From contig NZ_FRCW01000015.1 in the NCBI RefSeq assembly GCF_900143055.1, positions 1 through 64,000 on the forward strand: 64,000 nt of DNA, read 5' to 3'. Made by a program: the position numbers and the translations under genes. Within the stretch, counting starts at the first letter, position 1, and every line of letters starts with the position of its first letter. Source of the DNA: Fibrobacter sp. UWR3. GTDB lineage: Bacteria > Fibrobacterota > Fibrobacteria > Fibrobacterales > Fibrobacteraceae. Below are positions 55,368 through 64,000 of this stretch, piece after piece. The notes under the pieces were generated by a model. The model was not told where the DNA came from, made no database searches, and worked only from the letters and a program-made list of their open reading frames with translations.

Positions 55368-58300
55368 ATGAAGTTGAACTCGAGTTCTTTAGTATTGGTG
55401 GCATTTTTTGCCTTTGCCACAACGGTCGAATCGTTTGCCGCGATTAAACCGGTGGCATTTCGCTGTTCCCAATATATTCCGGAACCTGATCCGGATGATC
55501 CTGTTTATATTCAAAATGGTCCCTACATTTGTAAAATTAGCCAGTTCGATGATGTGGACGAAGCTGTTGCCCATAACTATACTGATTCAGAAATCTTTGA
55601 TTCGTGGAGTGATCTTGTTGCGCAACTGACTGGTAGCCTTGTGACTAGTGCTCAGAATTGTGAAATGGATCCGAATTCCTGCACTGGCATTAGCATTGAT
55701 TTTGAAACCTCTATAGACTTGGGCGGTTTCGAAGTCTCTAACGGTGATACGGTATGCGTGAACACTTTTGACCCGGTGCTTATTCCTGTAGACTATGTCT
55801 TGAAGATAAATGGCAATGGCAATACAATCAAGGGCTATTGTGATATCGGTGAAGGGAATAAATCGTTTTTCAAGGGGGTTGAAAACTTTGGAAGAACTGG
55901 TGAAAGTATTGTTGCCGTTCAGAATGCTCAGTTCAACGACCTCCATTTTGATGGGGCCTATGTAAAGGCGACGGGTGATGGTGCGCGTGCGGCGGTGCTT
56001 GCGGAACAGTCGTATGGAATTGCTTTTAACAATGTCTCGGTTGCTAATTCCGTTATAAGTGCTTCACATACTGCTGGTGGACTTGTCGGTAATTACGAGA
56101 CTGCATACGATGATATAACATCTGTGCATGTGGATGCCGTCTTGCGAGGTGTGCATGTCGGTGGCCTGTTCGGGGAAGCCATTTTTGCTAGTGCAGAAAT
56201 GGCTAGCTCTGTTTCAAATATTTCTGTCGATATAGAAGTATACGCTGTGGGCGAGGATTCAGTAGCTGCTGGTGGCTTTGCGGGGCAATTTACCATGAGA
56301 GATGCGAATATCGTGTTCAGCAACGATACCGTTACGCTTGTGATGCCGAATGGAGCAACCACTGTTGTAGCGGGTGGCCTTGTTGGAAATTTCCTGTATG
56401 ATGCGAGCCGGTCTGTTGAAATGCTTAACCTGGGCAATATAATCGACATCTCCGTAAATTCGACGGGGTATATCGCCTATGCGGGTGGCCTAGTCGGGAT
56501 GGGGTCGTTTGAGAATGTCGCTGTTACGGATTCATTGAATAAGATTCATGCGGTTATTGCTGCGAAGGGCTCAGGCGACGGCGTCGTTGCAGCGGGTGGC
56601 GAGTTCGGATTAGCGCAAAATGCCAAAAGTATGCGGTTCGCAAACGAGACCGTCGATGCGCGTCTTGTTGCCGCCGGTAGCCGGCGCCAGCGCCTCGGTG
56701 GTGTTATCGGCGATGTTCAGGGAATTCCTTCGGATGCACCTACCATAGTGAGAAGTGATGTAAATGCGTCTATTGCTAGTTCGGGAACTGACGAGATAGA
56801 AGTGGCCATGGGTGGATTGGTGGCATCAGCTGCTACGACTAGTGGAGGTACGTACTATGGAATCGTCTATGCCGATTCGGGTAGTGTAACGGTTTCGATG
56901 GAGGCCGCATCTTCTGGAACCGTTTATGCGGGTGGTGTCGTTGGCTATATCAATGCCGAAACTGAGGAACTCGACTATATCGGCGGACTGCGCTCGTTCT
57001 CGATGCAGGTCAAGGCTCCTGCCGGAAAGGATCTCATAAGGCTGTCCTCCAAGAATATGAAGCTTGTCTATGCTGGAGGGTGCGCCGGAAAAATCGTGTC
57101 TCCGAAGGCTACCAATGAAATCCGCAGGTATCTGGTCGAAGGCGATATAGATATTGTTGCAGAACGGTATGCGGATTCTAGTGCCGTGGGTGGGCTGATT
57201 GGCGATGTAATTGCCTCGAGAACGATCGTTTATGATAACCTAAGCCGTGGTGACATGCTTTCGAATGTCGAAAATACGGGCTTTGTTGTGGGTAGGCACG
57301 TTGGTACAAGGGACGATACCTATGGCATGAAAATTATTGCGAATGTCCATTATGGTTCGCAGGATGCGGACGCGAAATCGCCTTTAGGTTTGATGCAAAT
57401 ACTTAATCAGGGGGTGTATACTCAAGTAACGGACTGGAATCAGGGTCCATCTGAGTTCGAGGGATTCAAGTATAGTGTCATTTACAACTACCGTAATTCT
57501 ATTGAATCGGGAAATATCGTGCTTCAGCCTACGGGAACATTCGATGAATCCCTGCTCGATGGCGTTCTGGATGACAAAACGATAAAGTCGAGACAGCTTG
57601 CGTATGTCATGAACGAAATGCCTGGCTGCTCACAACAGGATCGGGGCTTACTTGATACGGGTCTTGTATGCTGGGAAAATGGTGCCGACTCCGTTTTGCG
57701 GATGTGTGATGACGGAGAGGAACGTACCGCGTACAAGGTGGAACTTGATGTAACTGAACTCTACTCCAAGTTTACCGATGCGGACAAGGAATCCCTGGAG
57801 GGCATCCTGGATTCAGTCTATGCCCCCGAAGACGATTATACGGAGTACAGGCTTGTTACCTACACGGAAAAGGACCGCCGCGTGAGCCCTGATTTTGTAA
57901 AGCGCATCCGGGCGCTGAGCGTTGATTTTGGCGTGTTCGAGGAAACCAATGAAATAGACCTTGAAACTTACACGATGTTGCAAAACGAGCTTTACCAAAC
58001 GGAAGAAAACAGCAGTTTCGTCGTCGTCTACGAGACGGCGATAGTTGTTGTGGATCAACCTGCAACATCGTATGGAAACCTGGACGAAACCTTGCCGTAC
58101 CCGGTGTATCTCTGGCCGAAGGTAACGAAGGTACGCCGTTATAACGAACATGCCGTTATCCCTCCCGTGTTCGTGATGAATGACGGTAAAAAAGTTGAGT
58201 TCGGCATAGATAGTTACTACATAAATTGTAGGGAAGGCGGGAACTGTGATGCTGATAAAATTGAAGGCGAACTTGGTGAGACTAGGAATTTTGCACGGAT

Positions 58301-61300
58301 AATGGAAAATATTGCTGGCCGTTACGGTCCGGAGTACAGCGATACCATTCACTTGATTTATGCCCCGATTGGGGGAATTTCCGAGACTCCGACCATGGCT
58401 CTCGGCGTGAGCGGTAACCATGCAATCATGTATACTGCGTATGGTTACAAGGATGGCCTGTTGGCACAATTTGATACGGCAAGTGCGGGGTATTTTAACA
58501 ATCCGTTTGTCCCGATGGCTTCCAAGTACAGCATTGCCGCCGATGCGGGATTTATCCTGAAAAAATGGAAGGCAGATTTCTGGGCGCACATGACAGGCTC
58601 CCGAAACATAGAGGAGTGCTACGAAGAAGGTCAGGCATCGGAAGAATGCTCCAAGGCGGTTACTTTTGAAACAACGAAAAACTATTTCGCGGAACCGTCG
58701 TCAATCAAGGCCGCCTTTATGGACAACATGGAGAACAGGTCGTTCTTGAAGTGGAGTGCGGAATTCGATGCCGACGGCGTTGTCGATATGGATAGCGTTA
58801 TTGCCGCTATTGTGGAAATGGGTGATATGTTGACCAGTAATTTCCATTACTACTACCTCCTGCACGCGATTCCCGAACTCGAGGCGATTCCTTATGCAAT
58901 CTCGTTCGATGTGAATGCCGCTGATATGGACGTGTTTGTGGCCGGCTATACGGATACGCTCGCAATCTATTCAAGGGATAACGACATGACGGCCAAGTTG
59001 CCGACGCTGTATACGACAGACACAACGAGGTGTTTTGGTGGCTGGAGCGTCAGTCCCGATAAGCAGGATTTCCTTGCGAGAGAACTGGATGCGAACTTGC
59101 TCAATGCGGTTGAACCCGTAGACAATGTGTTTAGTTTGTACGGAGCCTGGAATAATTCTCTTGTAACAGAAGCGGATGGTCAGCCCGGTAAGGAAACTTA
59201 TGAAATGGGTGGCTGCGACAATATAGAGAATTCGCAGATTTTGCTGCACTACCAAGGCGATGTCGGCTCAGAGGGGGGCAAGATCTACCTATGGCAGAAG
59301 CTCGTTAACCCGGTGGACACTTTGACGTTCAGGCACGATTTTGAAGATTCCACGATGGCGATTCCTGGAGCGTGGACGTTCTTCCGGTTCCACGTGGGTG
59401 CCGAACCCGAGCCGGGCTATGCGCTTTCGCACGTGAAATTGGTCCGTGGCATTATGGAAAACGCGGACGCACCTTCGGGCGAAGCCGATACAATCGATGT
59501 CGCCATGCAAGATGGCGATGGCGTGATTGAATTTTATAGCGGCTCCCGCTCGCCGGAACTTCTTGTCGAGTTCTCGAAGTTCATCTCTGTGGCGTTTGAC
59601 CTGAACACGAAACAGGAAGACGTGTTCTATGATCTGGATTTTGTCCAGGGCGATTCCCTGAAGGTCTTGAACAACGATGACCAGGTGCTTTTGCCTGCAT
59701 GGATATACACGGCGAATTCGTGCGTGCTCGGTTGGTCTGCCGAGAAGGATGCGGAAAAATACGATTACCGTGTCATGACCTATGGCGGCGAGCTGTATGA
59801 AAAACTCCAGGATACCCAGAAACTGTATGCCGTGTGGGGCGATGCTGACCTGTGTGTGGATAGCGCCCGCTATGCGCGTGTCAAGGCAGTTGCCGAGAAC
59901 GGGAGCATAGAGCTGCTTGAAGGCGAGGGTGAACCGCGCGTGCACTGGTTCGGTACCGACGGAAGCATTATCCTGCCTCCTGAACAATACACGGGCGGTT
60001 TCAGGGTGCGCGCTATCCCGGATGATGGCTACGTGCTCGAAAAGATTCTGCTTATCCAGGATGGCGACACCTTCCCGTTTGAAAACGGCGAATGGCTCGA
60101 GGGCCTTGTTGATGGTGCCGAAATCCGCGCCTACTTTATCGAAAGCGCAGAACCTGTCGTGACGGACGGTGCCAAGTTCTATCAGTCGGGCAATGCAGTC
60201 CGCTTCACGTTCCACAAGGATGGCTTCGTGAAGGATGGCAAGGCATCGATCCGCATTTCGCTTGAAAACGATGACGGGAAGGAGCTTGACGGCAATGAGT
60301 ACAAGTGTACCACGGATGCCTGTGACTTGGAATGGGAACGTTTCCCGCTTGCTGCCGGATTCTACCTGTTTACCGCCAGCGTGGTGCGCGATGGCCACGA
60401 CTCTCTCTTGCGTGAACAGGATTTCGAGGTCGTTGCCGAAATCGCGATTGCCGGTGAAAAATCCTGGCAGATGATTTCGCTTGCCAATGTGGACATGGAC
60501 AAGTTGTCGTGGGACGGCGACGAGACGTTCTACTGGTGGGCCGAGGACAGGAACTATGGCAAGTATTGGCAGTATCAGGAATTGGTCAAGTCGCAGACGC
60601 CCGAAAAGGAACGCGGCTACTGGTACAGCTCTATCGAGGGGCGCCCGCTCGTGCTGAAGGACTCTGCGTTCGCGGATGACATTACGTGGAACCTCACGAA
60701 CGAGAACGGTGGCTGGAACCTTGTCGCGAACCCCTACGGCTGGCAAATAGACCTGGTTGTGGATGAGTACGACCTGGATGAACCCGAGGAAAAGTCCGAG
60801 GACAATCGCAAGAAGAGGGTTCCACTCGTGGAGTACAACCGCTGGAATCCGGAAGAGGGTCAGTACGTGCCTGTAAGCAAGCTCGGTCCCTACCAGGCGG
60901 TGTGGGCGCAACTGAACCGCTCCATGAGCACGACGATTGAGATTGCAGCGAGACCGTCGTTCGATAAAGACATGAATGTCGACGCGAATGCAGAAATGGA
61001 CAGGACGCTCAACCGCAGGTTTGCAAAGATTGGTGACGTATCGGGCTGGGCGTTGCAGGCTATGCTGAGTGACGGGAAAGGCAAGAAGGACAGCTGGAAC
61101 GTGCTCGGCGTAGGTGATTTTGCAAGGCAGTCCGAGGAACCGCCTGCCGGTATGGGCGACCACGTGAACCTCTCGATACTTGATGGTGGCAAGAGGCTCA
61201 TGAAGAGCGTGAAGGCGGCGGGCGAGGGCGCTTCGTATGAATGGAACATCGACCTCACGGCGACGAGCCCGCGCACGGGTTACCTGTCGTTTGCGGGTAT

Positions 61301-61709
61301 TGACGGTTTGGAATTCCGTGGGCTTTCCGTGTACGTGACCGTGGACGGGAATACGACGCGCGTGCGGGAAGGCGAACCGCTGAAGGTCGCGCTTTCTTCC
61401 GAAGCGAAGGTCGCGACCGTGTTCGTGGGTTCTGCCCCGAAGGTCGCGCTGGTCAAGACGCTTGCCGGCCTCAAGGCGGTGCAGGCGGGCGCGACCCTCC
61501 AGGTGGACTTCGATGCGGGTGCGGGCCTTGCGGGCAGTGCAGTGCGCGTGGACGTGCTCGACCTGAAGGGGAACGTTGTCCGGAGTGTGGCTTCGAGTGC
61601 CCTTGCCGGCGTGAACCGCGTGACCCTCGATGCCCCGAAGCCGGGCATCTACATGCTCCGCGTGCGTGCGGGTAGCCAGATGAAGGCCGGTCGTATTCTT
61701 GTGAAATAG
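55368..61709 (+). CDS. giant GLUG-like surface protein with a T9SS-like sorting domain
   Basis: A 2113-residue secreted protein with signal peptide (SSSLVLVAFFAFATTVESFA). Residues about 230-620 contain many AGGLVGN/GGLFGE/AGGVVGY motifs spaced 40-60 residues apart, typical of GLUG repeats in adhesins and IgA-peptidase-like proteins, and probably form a beta-helix. Residues about 930-1500 hold repeat domains with Cys-Gly-Gly-Trp units (RCFGGWSV, CVLGWSAE, YAVWGD) reminiscent of InlB B-repeats. The last 90 residues (VDVLDLKGNVVRSV..., then KPGIYMLRVRAG) look like a type A sorting domain. GAGG lies 6 nt before ATG 55368. It is probably a cell-surface adhesin; the ligand is unknown. Confidence 0.8.
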   Translation: MKLNSSSLVLVAFFAFATTVESFAAIKPVAFRCSQYIPEPDPDDPVYIQNGPYICKISQFDDVDEAVAHNYTDSEIFDSWSDLVAQLTGSLVTSAQNCEMDPNSCTGISIDFETSIDLGGFEVSNGDTVCVNTFDPVLIPVDYVLKINGNGNTIKGYCDIGEGNKSFFKGVENFGRTGESIVAVQNAQFNDLHFDGAYVKATGDGARAAVLAEQSYGIAFNNVSVANSVISASHTAGGLVGNYETAYDDITSVHVDAVLRGVHVGGLFGEAIFASAEMASSVSNISVDIEVYAVGEDSVAAGGFAGQFTMRDANIVFSNDTVTLVMPNGATTVVAGGLVGNFLYDASRSVEMLNLGNIIDISVNSTGYIAYAGGLVGMGSFENVAVTDSLNKIHAVIAAKGSGDGVVAAGGEFGLAQNAKSMRFANETVDARLVAAGSRRQRLGGVIGDVQGIPSDAPTIVRSDVNASIASSGTDEIEVAMGGLVASAATTSGGTYYGIVYADSGSVTVSMEAASSGTVYAGGVVGYINAETEELDYIGGLRSFSMQVKAPAGKDLIRLSSKNMKLVYAGGCAGKIVSPKATNEIRRYLVEGDIDIVAERYADSSAVGGLIGDVIASRTIVYDNLSRGDMLSNVENTGFVVGRHVGTRDDTYGMKIIANVHYGSQDADAKSPLGLMQILNQGVYTQVTDWNQGPSEFEGFKYSVIYNYRNSIESGNIVLQPTGTFDESLLDGVLDDKTIKSRQLAYVMNEMPGCSQQDRGLLDTGLVCWENGADSVLRMCDDGEERTAYKVELDVTELYSKFTDADKESLEGILDSVYAPEDDYTEYRLVTYTEKDRRVSPDFVKRIRALSVDFGVFEETNEIDLETYTMLQNELYQTEENSSFVVVYETAIVVVDQPATSYGNLDETLPYPVYLWPKVTKVRRYNEHAVIPPVFVMNDGKKVEFGIDSYYINCREGGNCDADKIEGELGETRNFARIMENIAGRYGPEYSDTIHLIYAPIGGISETPTMALGVSGNHAIMYTAYGYKDGLLAQFDTASAGYFNNPFVPMASKYSIAADAGFILKKWKADFWAHMTGSRNIEECYEEGQASEECSKAVTFETTKNYFAEPSSIKAAFMDNMENRSFLKWSAEFDADGVVDMDSVIAAIVEMGDMLTSNFHYYYLLHAIPELEAIPYAISFDVNAADMDVFVAGYTDTLAIYSRDNDMTAKLPTLYTTDTTRCFGGWSVSPDKQDFLARELDANLLNAVEPVDNVFSLYGAWNNSLVTEADGQPGKETYEMGGCDNIENSQILLHYQGDVGSEGGKIYLWQKLVNPVDTLTFRHDFEDSTMAIPGAWTFFRFHVGAEPEPGYALSHVKLVRGIMENADAPSGEADTIDVAMQDGDGVIEFYSGSRSPELLVEFSKFISVAFDLNTKQEDVFYDLDFVQGDSLKVLNNDDQVLLPAWIYTANSCVLGWSAEKDAEKYDYRVMTYGGELYEKLQDTQKLYAVWGDADLCVDSARYARVKAVAENGSIELLEGEGEPRVHWFGTDGSIILPPEQYTGGFRVRAIPDDGYVLEKILLIQDGDTFPFENGEWLEGLVDGAEIRAYFIESAEPVVTDGAKFYQSGNAVRFTFHKDGFVKDGKASIRISLENDDGKELDGNEYKCTTDACDLEWERFPLAAGFYLFTASVVRDGHDSLLREQDFEVVAEIAIAGEKSWQMISLANVDMDKLSWDGDETFYWWAEDRNYGKYWQYQELVKSQTPEKERGYWYSSIEGRPLVLKDSAFADDITWNLTNENGGWNLVANPYGWQIDLVVDEYDLDEPEEKSEDNRKKRVPLVEYNRWNPEEGQYVPVSKLGPYQAVWAQLNRSMSTTIEIAARPSFDKDMNVDANAEMDRTLNRRFAKIGDVSGWALQAMLSDGKGKKDSWNVLGVGDFARQSEEPPAGMGDHVNLSILDGGKRLMKSVKAAGEGASYEWNIDLTATSPRTGYLSFAGIDGLEFRGLSVYVTVDGNTTRVREGEPLKVALSSEAKVATVFVGSAPKVALVKTLAGLKAVQAGATLQVDFDAGAGLAGSAVRVDVLDLKGNVVRSVASSALAGVNRVTLDAPKPGIYMLRVRAGSQMKAGRILVK

Positions 61710-61820
61710 CCCCAAAAACGGCGAAAATCGCCCGAAATTGTCGGAATTACCTGAGGTCCGCTACCCCTGGCGGGCCTTCTTGTAACGGACTTTTTCGTTG
61801 CCATGCCTACGGCCTTTTTC

Positions 61821-61826
61821 TAGATT
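61821..61826 (+). promoter_or_regulatory. -10-like box TAGATT for the DASS transporter
   Basis: TAGATTTG preceded by TTTTTC. The hexamer ends 10 nt before ATG 61837. No ribosome binding site is seen. Confidence 0.4.
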
Positions 61827-61836
61827 TGGGCGCACT

Positions 61837-64000
61837 ATGACAAAGGCTAAATTCATCAAATTCATTATTGCGTCGGTGCTCGCCATCGCCGCTCTCTTCT
61901 TGCCCTACGAATCCCTCGGATTCGATGCAGCAAGCCCCATGGGACCCCTGAACCCGCTCGAAATCCGCGTCATCGGCGTTTTCGTCATGGCCGCTCTTTT
62001 CTGGATCCTGCAACCGTTCCCGATCTGGTCCACCTCGATGCTTGTCATCGTGCTCATGATTGTCACGATGTCCGATTCGTCGCTCGCCCCGTTCCGCGTG
62101 GACGGTGTGACGATGATTAGCCACAAGTCCATCATGGCGACCTTTGCAAACCCCATCATCATGCTCTTCCTGGGTGGGTTCTTCCTTGCTGCCGCCGCCA
62201 CCAAGTACAAGATGGACTTGAACTTGGCCCGCGTGCTCCTGAAGCCCTTCGGCAAGAACCCGAAGTTCGTGCTCCTCGGCCTCATGCTCATTACGGCTGT
62301 GTTCTCGATGTTCATGAGCAATACCGCTACCGCAGCCATGATGCTTGCCATCCTCGCCCCGGTGCTCAAGCTCTTTGACGAAGACGATCGCGGTAAGGCT
62401 GCTTTTGCCCTTGCTATTCCGCTCGGTGCCAACATCGGTGGTATGGGTACCCCGATCGGCACGCCTCCTAACGCCATCGCCCTTGGTGCCCTGAACGATG
62501 CCGTTGCCCGTGGTGACCTTGTCGCGAACCCGGTGACCTTCGGCCAGTGGATGGCCTTCGGTATTCCGTACGTGATTATTTTGATGGTGGTTGCTTGGCT
62601 CCTGCTCGTGAAGATTTACCCGATCAAGATGAAGCAGATGGTCCTGAATATTGAAGGTGCCGGCAAGTTCGATACGAGCCCCAAGGCTATCATCGTTTAC
62701 ATTACCTTTGTCGTGTGTGTGCTTTTGTGGGTGACGGGCAAGAACGTTCACGGTATTAACGATAACGCGATTGCAATGATCCCGATGGCCGTGTTTGCCC
62801 TTACCGGCGTGATTACCAAGAAGGATTTGAATGCGATGAGCTGGGACGTGCTCTGGCTCGTGGCTGGTGGTTTTGCCCTGGGTGTTGGCCTCAATGCGAC
62901 TGGCCTTGCCGCTCACCTTATCAAGACGATCCCGTTTGCAACCTGGTCTCCGCTTGCTCTCATGGTCGGCTGCGGTATCATTTGCTTGTTCATGGCGAAC
63001 TTCATGAGCCATACCTCTACGGCTACGCTTTTGGTCCCGATTCTTTGTGCTGTGGGCATCGCTTGCCAGGACAACCTCGTTGGCCTCGGTGGCGTGACCG
63101 CTCTCCTCGTTTCCGTTGCGTTTGCTAGCTCTCTCGGCATGAGCCTCCCGATTTCGACTCCGCCTAACGCCCTTGCGCATGCGACGGGCTATACGGATAC
63201 GCGCGGTATGGCGATTACGGGTGTTGTCATGGGACTGGTCGGTCTGGTTCTCTCTTGGGGAATGATGATTTTCCTCGCCCATGTGAACTTCTTTGGTACG
63301 CCGGCGCCGAAGGCTGCTGATAAGGTCGCAGAGCCTGCCGCAGTGACCAAGGTTGTGGAACAGCCTGCTCCGGAAGCACCTGCTGCCGTAGTCGCAGATT
63401 CTTCTGTTGTTGATACTACTGCTGTTGATAGCGCGGCTGTCGATTCTGCCGCTGTTGCCGATTCTGCAGTTGTTGATAGCAACGCTGCTGTCGTGGATAG
63501 CGCCGCTGCCGCTCAGGTTGCTGCAGATAGTGCTGCCGCGAAGGCCGCTGCTGATAGTGCCGCTGCCGCCCAGGCTACCGCCGATAGTATTGCTGCTGCA
63601 AAGGCTACTGCTGATTCCATTGAACAGGTAAAGGCTGCTGAAGCCGCTGCTCTCGTTGCTGCTGCCGAAGCCAAGAAGGCTCGCCAGGATAGCATTGCCG
63701 CTGTGAAGAAAGCCAAGGCCGACAGCGTTGCTGCCGCCAAGAAGGCCGCTGCCGAAGCCAAGAAGGCTCGCCAGGATAGCATCGCCGCCGCCAAGAAGGC
63801 CGCTGCCGAAGCCAAGAAGGCAGAAGCAGAAAAGAAGAAGGCAGAAGCCGCTGAAGCCAAGAAGAAGGCTGCCGAAGAAAAGAAGGCTGCCGCAGCCGCG
63901 AAGAAGGCTCAGCAGGATAGCATCGCCGCCGTGAAGAAGGCCAAGGCCGACAGCGTTGCCGCCGCCAAGAAGGCTGCTGCCGAAGCCAAGAAGGCAGAAG
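61837..64000 (+). CDS. DASS (SLC13-like) anion:Na+ symporter with a long Ala/Lys-rich tail, partial
   Basis: The gene runs off the window (721 codons visible, no stop). Residues 1 to about 485 form a DASS-family permease with 11 or so membrane segments. Motifs include FMSNTATAAMML (first SNT site), GGMGTPIGTPPNAIALGAL and the second-half SLPISTPPNALAHATG. The second SNT position reads FMSHTSTATLL, with His in place of Asn. Substrates in the family are di- and tricarboxylates or sulfate. From about 488 on there is a soluble tail of more than 230 residues made almost only of Ala, Lys, Asp, Ser and Glu in roughly 11-residue units (QDSIAAVKKAKADSVAAAKK), probably one long helix. What follows is unknown. 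Confidence 0.85.
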   Translation, partial: MTKAKFIKFIIASVLAIAALFLPYESLGFDAASPMGPLNPLEIRVIGVFVMAALFWILQPFPIWSTSMLVIVLMIVTMSDSSLAPFRVDGVTMISHKSIMATFANPIIMLFLGGFFLAAAATKYKMDLNLARVLLKPFGKNPKFVLLGLMLITAVFSMFMSNTATAAMMLAILAPVLKLFDEDDRGKAAFALAIPLGANIGGMGTPIGTPPNAIALGALNDAVARGDLVANPVTFGQWMAFGIPYVIILMVVAWLLLVKIYPIKMKQMVLNIEGAGKFDTSPKAIIVYITFVVCVLLWVTGKNVHGINDNAIAMIPMAVFALTGVITKKDLNAMSWDVLWLVAGGFALGVGLNATGLAAHLIKTIPFATWSPLALMVGCGIICLFMANFMSHTSTATLLVPILCAVGIACQDNLVGLGGVTALLVSVAFASSLGMSLPISTPPNALAHATGYTDTRGMAITGVVMGLVGLVLSWGMMIFLAHVNFFGTPAPKAADKVAEPAAVTKVVEQPAPEAPAAVVADSSVVDTTAVDSAAVDSAAVADSAVVDSNAAVVDSAAAAQVAADSAAAKAAADSAAAAQATADSIAAAKATADSIEQVKAAEAAALVAAAEAKKARQDSIAAVKKAKADSVAAAKKAAAEAKKARQDSIAAAKKAAAEAKKAEAEKKKAEAAEAKKKAAEEKKAAAAAKKAQQDSIAAVKKAKADSVAAAKKAAAEAKKAE
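63688..63995. repeat. direct repeats in the transporter tail
   Basis: An about 80-bp segment at 63688-63767 recurs at 63916-63995 with a few synonymous changes. Both copies encode QDSIAAVKKAKADSVAAAKK and the following Ala/Lys stretch. Similar shorter units lie between them. Confidence 0.8.

Noticed and set aside
59289-61715. 808-codon minus-strand frame opposite the giant surface protein
   Set aside because: It is an Arg/His-rich shadow with no start signal or family motif. The plus-strand frame has a signal peptide, a ribosome site and domains.
61807-63282. 491-codon minus-strand frame opposite the DASS transporter
   Set aside because: Its composition (His, Glu and Arg in excess) is that of a shadow, and the plus strand carries clear transporter motifs.

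Overview
The window looks like part of a Fibrobacter chromosome (FCB superphylum). The main evidence is three fibro-slime-domain proteins, two proteins with C-terminal modules like the type IX secretion sorting domain, a GH26 glycanase and several outer-membrane barrels. Base composition and codon use look even throughout. I saw no rRNA, tRNA, CRISPR array, transposase or prophage.

Layout. 229-961: a GNAT-like acetyltransferase overlapping a small ORF, behind a palindromic operator candidate. 1090-7283 (minus): carA-pyrG-carB, two carbamoyl-phosphate synthetase genes with CTP synthase between them, joined by identical 8-nt overlaps. Then purF, galM, mnmE, a sugar-permease-like protein, an unknown protein, a NAT-like acyltransferase, a lipoprotein, a first fibro-slime protein, a MATE pump and an FHA-GGDEF diguanylate cyclase. 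19957-29053: two very large tandem paralogous fibro-slime proteins sharing a 5' leader motif. 29096-44906: a SPOR protein, a degenerate DUF4011-type helicase/nuclease, gluQ, a DnaQ-like exonuclease, a GH3 enzyme, topB with a glycosyltransferase, queF-yhhQ (queuosine), and a GH26 enzyme divergent from a double-GntR/LacI-like regulator. 44922-50925: two lipoproteins, then DUF177-rpmF-plsX-fabD-fabG-acpP-rnc, the usual fatty-acid cluster but without fabH and fabF. 51025-64000: a GIY-YIG protein, a peptide-binding lipoprotein, a GIY-YIG remnant, two outer-membrane proteins, a 2113-residue GLUG-like surface protein, and a DASS-family transporter with a long Ala/Lys tail that runs off the window.

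Two cross-cutting signals matter more than any single gene. First, many genes with no Shine-Dalgarno sequence have a TA(T/A/C)(A/C)TT hexamer ending exactly 6 or 7 nt before the start codon, as expected for leaderless mRNAs. This signal also decides several start codons. Second, short palindromic intergenic repeats have entered reading frames and are translated: inside mnmE (expanded to six 30-bp tandem units), gluQ and the NAT-like gene, and at the C-termini of pyrG and the GIY-YIG gene. A second, AT-rich repeat built from TAATGAC/CAATGAC/TAATAAC words occupies several gene boundaries.

All calls come from reading the sequence and recalled family motifs. No database search was run.
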